Assembly: GCA_947396885.1 (NCBI GenBank)
Contig: OX377202.1
Span: forward strand, 106,080,198 to 106,144,197
Direction: 5' to 3'
From: Heligmosomoides polygyrus polygyrus
Taxonomy: Eukaryota; Nematoda; Chromadorea; Rhabditida; Heligmosomidae
DNA: 64,000 nucleotides
Each line of letters starts with the position of its first letter. The first letter of the stretch is position 1. Positions 55,531 to 64,000 of the stretch are shown one piece after another. The translations under genes and the position numbers were made by a program. Under the pieces are notes generated by a model that was not told the origin of the DNA, ran no database searches, and saw only the letters and a program-made list of their open reading frames with translations.

Positions 55531-56902
55531 GGAAAAGCATTCGAGTGTTTACGGTGGCGCAAATAGGTTGACCAGTGGGCGGGTTCCTTAGCAGATGAAC
55601 CAAAACGGTGATCGATTGATGGATCGATATCGATTACTTCGGCCAAATCTGGCCGTTTCAGAAGCGGATCATCGAGCGAATTTAATGGCCGCTGGACCAG
55701 CTAAGTAACGAACAAAATTGCTGAGACGACCAATAACCAAGGGTGATGCATTGGCTATTTATCAGACAAGCGGCAAACAGGACTCCTTCTTGTCTCTGGA
55801 CGTCTTCAAGACCATAAATGCGCTCCTGGTGGCCTTCTGGAGTGCCATATCCTCAAGAAGACGTCCGTTAGACTTCAGCCGGGTGTCTTACCCCCACTTC
55901 GAGGCGAATATCAGTTTCATAAGGGCTGTTTACCGCTAGCGCGTTTCTTCGAAAGGATATCGCTCGCTCGTTGTGGACACACCTATGTACGGGTGGTCGA
56001 CGGCCGAAAGAGCGACGATCGCCACCCGTCCCCGTCCGCTATCACTGATAATCCCAGAGGTTTTCGTCGAAAAACTCGATAGCGATAGGTTCGACCGATA
56101 GGCAGTCTTGCGAACGCCGAACTGTGCAAATAGCTGCAACTAGTAGAACTGCTAATGGCGATGAGTAAAGGCACTGGGCCACTTTGGCACAGCTCAAGGA
56201 TGTACCATTCATTGATTCGCTGACCCAAGACTAATCACTTTACAAGAGTTCTGCAGTTTGAATCGCAGAATTTTGCCCCGAAATGTGGGAGAATTGCAGT
56301 GGCCAAGTCAACCACCACGGGATGCGCCATGCATGTTGCATTCCATCAGATAGCCGACTAACGATGCTAAGGTGCTTCGGCCGAATTCTAGCCGTGAGTG
56401 CAAGGCTCAGTGAAGGCCATCGTTCCCTATGCAGTTTCACCAGTCCCCAAGGCCTTCTCCAGCGGTTCATGTGCAGCGCTCCTTCTCTCTCTCGTGTGTA
56501 CGAGCTCCGACGGCGCTCCCATCCGTTCCGCCGCCGCTGACAGTTCACCTGTCGTCACCGAAGGGGAATCCTTCTCCTTCTGCTGTTGCAGATCTCGTCC
56601 GAAGCAGCGCCGGCGCTGACCTTCGGGCGGCGGGCCGACCGGAAAACATCGCCGGCCAGCAACTGATTACGGTCGCACGTCAGTCATTCGGATTCGGCAG
56701 TAATAGGCGTGCAAATCGTTCTGAAACGTTCAACGCGTGAACAAATTCGTGGAATAATCGGAAAATCCGACTCCGACTGACCCACGCTGGCCGTAAACCG
56801 GTGGCCAGAGGGTTGTAGCGTTCCTTCTTTTTTGAAGAAAAAAATGTTTTTCAACGGAAGTTTATAAAAATTCGTAAATAAGACAGAACAACGTGAAATA
56901 TA
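55531..56902. other. Unassigned region with a possible plus-strand terminal exon
   Basis: 56571-56740: after a TGCTGTTGCAG acceptor-like site the plus strand reads DLVRSSAGADLRAAGRPENI, AGQQLITVARQSFGFGSNRR and ends in a stop. Protein-like but unidentified. ACTGGGCCACTTTGGCAC near 56167 repeats a word from array C. Confidence 0.3.
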
Positions 56903-58730
56903 GGGCGTCTCAAAAAATGTATACACTGTTTTAAAGGTGATACTGCAGAAGTTGAGGGCACTTAGGGAAGGTTTTTTAAAAAATTGCCATTTTTTGTTGT
57001 TTGTTTTTACTAGCGCTCTTTTCTTCATTCTGTTTTTCTACACATGATTGTTTCTGCTTCATTTTTTACTCAAATTTGGTGCACATTTTCTTACATATAA
57101 AATAAATAAATAAAATAGAAATTTCGTCACATATGAGTGGTATGGAATGCGCCATGCACTCGTCTCAAATGCTGCATTTTACACCCGATTGATTGTGTCT
57201 CGCTTGAACACGTTATGAACCTCTCACAAAGTGGCCGTATCGATTGATTTGTGCTTGTGCTTGCTTGCTCTGTTAGAATTTTAAAACTTAAAAACACACT
57301 AAGGCTTGCGAAAAATGCAAAGTACCCAAAATTGCAGGTACTACTTGAAAGCTTCTAACATTGCTGCTAGTGAAGCTTTTGAAGATAATGAAGACTCACT
57401 AAGACTCACATGAAAGCATAGGGTGACGAAATTTTGTGCGGCATGCAAATAGTTAAGACTGCGCCATGCTATCGTCTTAAACCCTGCATTTCAGACCGGA
57501 TTGATTGTGCGTGGGCTGAATGCTTATTACAGTCTTGTTACTACTTGGCCAGATTAACATGTGCTGTGCTTCGTTTAACATTTTCCGTCACCCAGTAGCT
57601 GCAGTTATGTCAATTAACCTCTCCATTCAGCACGAATGCTCCTTCAAAAGTCCGTCCACAGAATCCGTCCAGGAAGATAGGTCCCCTGCTCACATTTAAA
57701 TCGTACAACCAAGAAACTCTCGTGTCACGTACCTTTCACGTGAATGTCAAGTTTTAAACGTAAAAAGAAGCACAGCCCATGTTAATCTGGCAAGTAGAAA
57801 CGAGAATATAACAAGCATTCAGTCCATGCACAATCAATCGAGTTTGAAATGCAAGGTTTCAGGCAGAAGCATGGCGCAATCTTGACTACATATTTGCACC
57901 GTTAGAGAGTTTTCGTTACTCTGTGCTTTCGTATTAGCCTTGAGCATCTTCAAAAACGTCACTAGCATGCAATGTTAGACCATTTTAAAAAGAACCTCCA
58001 TTTTTTAGGATACGCTGCAATTTTCGAAAGCCGTAATGAGTTTTTGAATTCTAAACCCTAAAGCACAAATCAATCGACACGGCCACTTTATGAAGAAACT
58101 ATAACATGCATTCAAGCGAAACACAATCAATCGCGTGTAAAATGCAAAATTTCAGACGAGTGCATGGCGCATTTCAAGTTCTAAACGTTAAAAGGAGCCC
58201 AGCACCGGTTAATCTGGCCAAGTGGTGACAAGACTGTAACAAGCATTCAGCTCATGCACAATCAATCGAGTCTGAAATACAAGATTCAGCAGAGGGCATG
58301 GCGCAATCTTGGCTATTTCCACGCTACAGAAATTTACTTCTCCTGTGCTTTCAAGTGAGTCTTAAGCACCTTCGAAAGCTTCACTAGCGAAAATGTTAGA
58401 ACCTTTCAAGCAGTACCTACATTTTTTAAGAGATCCTGCATATTGATGCAAGTGAGGAGTGTTTTTAAGTTTAAACTTCAAAAGAAGCACAAATCAGTCG
58501 ATACAGCCATTTTATGGAGAAAGTATGACAAGTGCTCAAGCGAAACACAATCAATCGAGCGTATATTGCAAGAATTCAGACGAGTCCTTGGCGCATTCCC
58601 TGCCGACCATATGTCAGAAAATTTCTGTTTTCTTAACCTTTCATATGCCCCGTCACTTCTTCAGTAGCTCTACTCTTAGCAAAGTTGTTACCTTTCAAAC
58701 AATGCATACATTTTTTAGACACCATTTACA
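56903..58730. mobile_element. Foldback element FB1, copy 2
   Basis: Left end GGGCGTCTCAAAAAATGTAT, right end AATGCATACATTTTTTAGAC; arms carry GCGCCATGCACTCGTCTCAA near 57152 and inverted GCATGGCGC copies near 57868, 58162 and 58296. Larger than copy 1 and internally repeated. No transposase frame. Confidence 0.75.
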
Positions 58731-58935
58731 GTAAATAATAAACAAACTACTTAACAATCCATGTTTGTCAAACGTGAATTATCCAAAAAATGTAAGAAGA
58801 CCCGCTCAGTCACTTTCTTCATAGCCTTTTTGTTGTCTTTTTAAAGTTCTGTTTAAAGTCATCGACGTCCTTATGCTTTCGACTGGCGAGCAGGAATTCG
58901 GGGTACACCTCAAACTTGGGTAATTGAACCGTAAA

Positions 58936-59226
58936 GGAGCGTGTGTAGCGCAGTCGGAGGAGGCGCCGATGGTCGCGTGCACCCGATACCAGGTTCCTGA
59001 TTCGGATTTCTCGCCCAGGCCAACCAAGCCTTCCATCCCTCCGGGGTCGGTGAATTGGTGCCAGACTTGTCTGGGAAGGATACCGCACTAACTTGTTCAT
59101 CGGCTGGCCACCGCAAGTCATTGTATGGCCAAATACGCATTCAAATCGCCTCCACGATATCCCGTAGAAGTAGAACGCGTGGCGCATCCCAAAAGGGATT
59201 GAATAACGCCGTCCTTTATCCTTTTC
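58936..59226 (+). mobile_element. SINE1, copy 9
   Basis: Full length, GCGTGTGTAGCGCAGTCGGA head and GCCGTCCTTTATCC tail; follows a CTCAAACTTGGGTAATTG end motif, as copy 6 does. Confidence 0.8.
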
Positions 59227-59231
59227 TTGCT

Positions 59232-59510
59232 GTTTAAAAGCTGATGACTTTGCTGACACTAAACTAAAGGTACTAAAAACGTTAAAGGCTCATATGAAAG
59301 CTTAAAGAAAATAGAAATTTTCTGACATATGACCGGCATTGAATGCGCCATGCACTCGTCTAAATTCTTGCATTTTGCACTCCATTGATTGTGTTTAACT
59401 TGAATACATGGTATAATTTCTTTACAAAGTCGCTGTATCGAATGATTTGGCTTTTTTTAGTTTAGAAACGCATTACAGTTTTCGGCAAAATGTAGGATAT
59501 CCTAAAGGCC
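59232..59510. repeat. FB1 fragment
   Basis: GCGCCATGCACTCGTCTAAA and TGCACTCCATTGATTGTG near 59346-59392, colinear with an FB1 arm. Confidence 0.6.
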
Positions 59511-60279
59511 TGTTCATACTTGACGACGAGAGCGACGCGCGAAAGTCTTTTCATTTTTGTTGGCTGCTGATGTTGTTCTTCCAGCATTCCGCCTGATTCC
59601 GCTGCCAATATGGAGTGGAAAACTCGTCCATGTTAGGGAAGGAAGGGAAATGAGGGTGCCACATCCGCAGAATTCTCTTCGGCTGGGAGAAATATTGAAA
59701 AATTCGCTAATTTAGTCGAAAATTTCCCTCGGAGTTTCGGGTTATTCCTCGCGATTTCGTACATTCTCTTTATGGCGTAATTCCAAGAGGCTTCAGCTGG
59801 AATATCTACGCTGAATAGGCCACGATTCATCGAAAAAGTCGAACTTGGCCAGGTTTGCCCCCGTGATTTTCCACCCGGGAAGTGGACCGCGAGCATTAAA
59901 CCTTCAGGAATCGAATCCTTCGCCGAACGCTGTCATGCAAGAATACTCTGGAAGAAACGAGCACGTTACGCGACAACAGTTGCTTTTTCTCGTGGGTGAA
60001 CGGAGCGGCTCACTCGTCGTCAGCTCGGCTCAGCTGTCCGCTTCTCGGGTTCGCCGGGTAAACATCCGCACCCAATGCTGCTACGCGTAGATGTAACGCT
60101 TTCGAGTAAAAATAACCACTCGCGGTGGTGGAGGTTTGTGTCATCGTTCAGGCCGCTTTCTGTAGTTTTTCGGAGAGAAACAATAATGGGACGGAAAGCA
60201 CTCCGTGCGCGACACGCGGAATCAATCGATACTACTGCCGCTTCGTGGCGCGAGAAAATCTCTCTACTATGGAAACTTA
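59511..60279. other. Unassigned DNA
   Basis: Starts with a MITE3-like end (GGCCTGTTCATACTTGACGA). Open frames on both strands (59633-59896 minus, 59845-60090 plus) have no recognised motif. Confidence 0.3.
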
Positions 60280-60412
60280 GGGCCCGTTTATACTTCGACG
60301 CCGAACGATGTGACACCATGTATGGTGGTCATATTGATCGAACGACGCGATCGATCAATTGGACCACCACATATACATGGCATCGCGCGGCGTCGGTAGT
60401 ATAAACGACGCC
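60280..60412. mobile_element. MITE1, copy j
   Basis: Ends GGGCCCGTTTATACTTCGAC and GTCGGTAGTATAAACGACGC; TTA on the left, a changed TCA on the right. Abuts array F. Confidence 0.68.
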
Positions 60413-60796
60413 TCAGAGATCTACAACGTAATAGTGGATGAGCGTGTAGAGGAATAGAACGGCACACGCGCTGTGCGCGATCACGCCAATTCAATCGATA
60501 CCACACCACTTATTGCATAAATGCTGTCGCTTCGCGGCTTGATTGACTTAAGCTACGACGACGTAGAGATTCAGTTGGACACGCACGCCGTGCGCGATTA
60601 CGCGCATTTAATCGATAATACCACTCCAAATACTGTCCCCTCGCGGCGCGACTAAACCATGAATACGTGGTGATTTACCACGTAGTAGTGAACAAATTCG
60701 TTAAAAAATCGGCAACATGTACGCTGTGCGCGATTACGCGTATTCAATCAATATCGCCGAATGTTGTCGCCTCGTGGAGTGTTTAAGCCACGAAAG

Positions 60797-60947
60797 GCTG
60801 TTTGTACTTCGCGACGAGAGCGATTTGTCGGCCAGGCAAATCATACGTATCGATTACTACCAAGCGATCGCCCAACGAAAATTGATACCTATGATTTCTC
60901 TGGTCGTGACTTCCGTCGCGAAGTATGAACAGGCCCGAAGGCGTAGT
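60797..60947. mobile_element. MITE3 copy in array F
   Basis: Left GGCTGTTTGTACTTCGCGAC and right GTCGCGAAGTATGAACAGGC are inverted, around CGTATCGATTACTACC. Confidence 0.65.
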
Positions 60948-61072
60948 ATTTACGTGATAGTGGATACGTGCGCGCAAAAATGAGATAACATGCACGCCGT
61001 GCGCGATTGCGCGCATTCAGTCGATACTGCTACTTATAATGTTGCCACATCGCGGAGTTATTACGCCACGAA

Positions 61073-61233
61073 CGGCCCTTTTATGCTTCGCGACGGGAGC
61101 GATTGGTCGATCAGGCAAATCATTTGAATCGATTACTACCAAGCGATCGCCCGGCAAAAATCGATACCTATGATTTCTCTGGCCGACCAATCGCACACGT
61201 CGCTCCCATCCCACAGTATGAACAGGCCCGAAG
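61073..61233. mobile_element. MITE3 copy in array F
   Basis: Left GGCCCTTTTATGCTTCGCGA and right CCCACAGTATGAACAGGCCC are inverted. It sits at the same position of the array unit (after GCCACGAA) as the copy at 60797. Confidence 0.62.
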
Positions 61234-62165
61234 ACGCAGATATTGACGTGGTATCGGATAAATGTGCACAAAAATGAGATAACATGAACGCCTTGCGCGA
61301 TTACGCGCATTCAGTCGATACCACCACCTAAATATTCTCACCTAGTGGCGCGACAAAACCATGAAGACATAGCGATTTTTCACCTGGTAACGGAAGAATG
61401 TGTTGAAAAATGTGGAATGGCATGCACGCTGTGCGCGGTCTCGAATCCAATCGATGTTGTCACTTATAATTATAGATTTTAATAAATAATAATATAACAA
61501 AATTTAATTATAAAATTGTAATGCTATCGCCTCGTGAGTGATCTTCGTTATGTGCCTACGGATGACGATGTGAAAAATGGGGTGATATGCGCACTCTGCG
61601 CGATCACGCGGATTCAATCGATATTACCACTTGAAATGTTGTCGCTTCGCGGCACGACTAAACTATAAATACGTAGTGATTTACCACGTGGTAGTGTGCG
61701 AGTTCGACGAAAAAATCGACAGCATGCACGCTATACGCGATTACGCGCATTCAATCGATATTGGCACTTATAATGTTGTCACATCTATGGAGTGGTTAAG
61801 CCACGAAGGGCCTGTTTATACTTCGCAACGAAAGCGATATTCAACCGATATTACCACCCAAAATGTTGTCGCTTCGCGGCGCGACTAAACTATAAATACG
61901 TAGTGATTTACCACGTGGTAGTGTGCGAGTTCGACGAAAAAATCGACACCATGCGCATCCAATCGATATTGCCACTTAAAATGCTGTCGTCACGCGAGTG
62001 ATTAAGCTACGAAGATATCGATATTTATCATGAAGTAGCGGATAAGTATGTAGAAAAATGTACACTCTGAATGCACGCTGTGCGCGATTAGACGCATGCA
62101 ATCGATACTGCAGCCTAAAATATTGTCGCTTCGCGGCGCGACTAAACTATGAAGAGGAATTCACC

Positions 62166-63282
62166 AAGTGGTAGCCAGTGGGTATATAGGGACCACTACC
62201 GCGGAGTTTGATGAAGACTTTTGATTCACTGGCTGTAGTGATCTCTGCTCAACGACCACGAGTGCGACTTCATGGCTCAAACCAGTCAGCTAGCACAATC
62301 TGCTGCAAATTACGCTGCGAACTCTCACAGCCAAAGGCCGCTCCCACTCATGCTTTAGCCAGTTCAAGGTTCGTGCCCCGCCCAGGTCAACCAACCCTTC
62401 AGGTGTGGACACCTTCTTAATAGCAGAGCACCTAGAACAAAGGGCATGGCGAGGTTTTGTCATCGAAAACCACGGGGATGACCATGGTCATGCCGGCCGC
62501 GATAACGGCTGCAGTCGGTAGTGGAGCCGAGAAAATGCTGATTCAGCACACGTCGTCGCTGCTATGGAATGCCTGACGCTCCGATTAGACTTGCAGAAGT
62601 CAGTTCGCGGTATTTCATCGTTCAAACAGCCGTCGCTAAGCTGTCTATGACCTTGGCTTCCTATAGCATCAACAAGGCTCTATGGGCTTTTCAAAACAAG
62701 GCGCTTTCATCGAATGTTTCGAGACTACAAAAAACAAACGTCGACAGAATTCAAACCGTACGTCTTCAAGCAGATACACAGTGCATGGCGCATTCCAGTG
62801 TGACTGATTGAAACCGCCAGCCCAGCGTTCCACTCCTACATTTGCCTTCGCTGACGATGACCTCGTAGTCCCCCTACTCAAGGTCCTCCTCTTAATTACC
62901 TGACGTTTTCTTCATCATTACATCCGACCTTCACGAATAGGGTCCTCATGTGCAAGGTTTCCTAATGATAGAGGAAGTCAAAGTGAACGTCTTCCAAATC
63001 GAGGTAAGCTTCTTACAGGTCAAACTGCACTGCTACGTTTCAAAACAGATTTTAATTTATCGTCTTGTCTCAAAAAAATTATAAAAACATTACATTCATT
63101 TTCTCCAGACTCTCTAAGATGGTTAGAATAGATTTTTGCTCAAAAAAAAATCGCTACCACTACTTTCTTTGAAGTTTTTTTTTAAGTTCAGCTGCACGAA
63201 TGAGTGTAATAATTTTATAAAATTTCTATTTTTATGAAAAAATAATAAATTAAACTTTGTTTCAAAGTGAGAGAAGAAGATA
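62166..63282. other. SINE-like remnant and unassigned DNA
   Basis: 62340-62410 (GGTTCGTGCCCCGCCCAGGT then CAACCAACCCTTC) resembles the SINE1 mid-section with a degenerate head. A minus-strand frame near 62455-62515 reads AVIAAGMTMVIPVVFDDKTS after a CTGCAG acceptor-like site; possible exon, not proven. 63050-63282 is AT-rich with FB2-like words. Confidence 0.35.
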
Positions 63283-64000
63283 TTAGGTTGTTGCATAAGT
63301 TCTCGGACATTTGGGGCATGAAATATTTCTTATCACAACATACGAACAACAATATCAAATCATTTGAAACAACCACCGTTTACATCAATTGTCTTTCGCC
63401 AACGTGCTGGTAAGTCGTGGATGCCTTTCCTCCAAAACGTGGCCGGTTGTGATTCGAAAAATGTGCGCAGTGCCTCCTTGACATCCTCTCGGTTCCTAAA
63501 TTGCTGGCCGTCCAAATAGCGTTGAAGGCTTGAATACAAATGATAATCAGAAGGAGCGAGATCTGGTGAGTAAGGTGGATGTGGAAGAACGGTCCATCCG
63601 CAGTTCGCCAACTCAGCCGCCGTTGCTCTAGCAATATAAGGTCTAGCGTTGTCGTGTTGAAAATACACCTTCACTTGCTCTCCTCGTGTGCTTTGAAGGT
63701 GGGCTCTCAACTTCCTCAGTTGGTGACGTAAACCTCTGCCGTCACTGTTATCCCTTCGTCCAGCAGCTCCCAGTATTCTACGCCATGAACGCTCCACCAA
63801 ATGCATAGCATCACCTTTTTCACGTGAAGGTCGGGTTTTGGAACGTCCTCTGCCTCTCCAGTTGCGTCAACCCACTGTGCACGCCGGTGATAATTAGAAT
63901 AGAGTATCCACTTCTCATCCCCGGTGACAAGGTTGTCCAGCCATCCGTGGGTACGTCTGAGGGTAGGGAGAGACAGAGCGACATCGGCTCTGCGATCCAT
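63283..64000 (-). pseudogene. Mariner (DD34D) transposase, C-terminal part, frameshifted
   Basis: Terminal repeat TTAGGTTGTTGCATAAGTTC at 63285-63304 marks the 3' end of the element. Two overlapping frames: 63716-64000 holds TGDEKWILYSN (first Asp), KKVMLCIWWSVHGVEYWELL; 63360-63806 holds VYFQHDNARPYIARATAAEL (second Asp) and HPPYSPDLAPSDYHLYSSLQ (third Asp, 34 residues later, i.e. DD34D). A single-base change near 63730 shifts the frame. Otherwise well preserved; the HTH half lies beyond the window edge. Same superfamily as 31782-32492 but a separate copy. Confidence 0.82.

Larger units (their letters stand above)
60413..62165 (-). repeat. Tandem array F, ~110-170-bp units
   Basis: GCTGTGCGCGATTACGCGCA and variants recur near 60470, 60579, 60722, 60991, 61291, 61425, 61597, 61732 and 62085, each followed by TTCAATCGATAT. 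Two MITE3 copies interrupt it. The first unit holds a minus-strand hydrophobic frame (SACAVLFLYTLIHYYVVDL) whose counterparts in other units are broken. Confidence 0.75.

Overview
The window is nuclear DNA from a nematode, most likely a clade V (strongylid or hookworm-like) worm. Introns are short-to-huge GT..AG introns. One gene is a nematode-specific serpentine chemoreceptor of class Sre, another is a nematode-type UDP-glucuronosyltransferase (UGT), and the repeats (RTE and CR1-like LINEs, mariner/maT/Tc1 transposons, a tRNA-derived SINE, many palindromic MITEs) fit that group. Nothing looks bacterial or viral. Genus assignment is inference.

Host genes. (1) 780-5971 (+): nine exons of a UGT, in frame for 401 residues, with the PSPG-like [11 protein letters not shown] block, a C-terminal membrane anchor and a KxKxx ER-retrieval tail; the N-terminal ~130 residues are not found. 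(2) 7549-15413 (-): a nine-exon, ~339-residue Sre GPCR, intact and phase-consistent. (3) 46476-52754 (-): three confident phase-matched exons plus a possible last exon of a tetraspan-like membrane protein of unknown family; 5' exons are unresolved. The three genes do not form an operon. The first two lie tail to tail (stops 1.6 kb apart).

Layout. 0-6 kb UGT with repeat-filled introns; 6-7.5 kb RTE remnant and unassigned DNA; 7.5-15.4 kb Sre gene, whose introns hold a Tc1 foldback and several MITEs; 15.5-24.5 kb a TTTA-rich minisatellite split by two LINEs (RTE and CR1-like) that appear nested; 24.5-42 kb a dense accessory block of SINEs, mariner and maT fossils, foldbacks, and a train of five PIF/Harbinger-like MITEs joined at TTA; 42.9-55.5 kb three tandem arrays sharing a GGCCATTAATTT core; 55.5-59.5 kb a foldback element and SINE; 60.4-62.2 kb a ~135-bp array; 63.3-64 kb the 3' part of a mariner running off the edge.

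Main themes. Nearly every repeat family here is palindromic, so many open frames are mirrored on both strands and are not genes. The tetraspan-like gene has introns made largely of satellite DNA. The most unusual observations are the MITE train (38.6-39.45 kb), the conserved core shared by arrays in both orientations, and the GCGCCATGCACTCG module shared by two otherwise different foldback families. All calls come from reading the sequence by eye; no database search was run.
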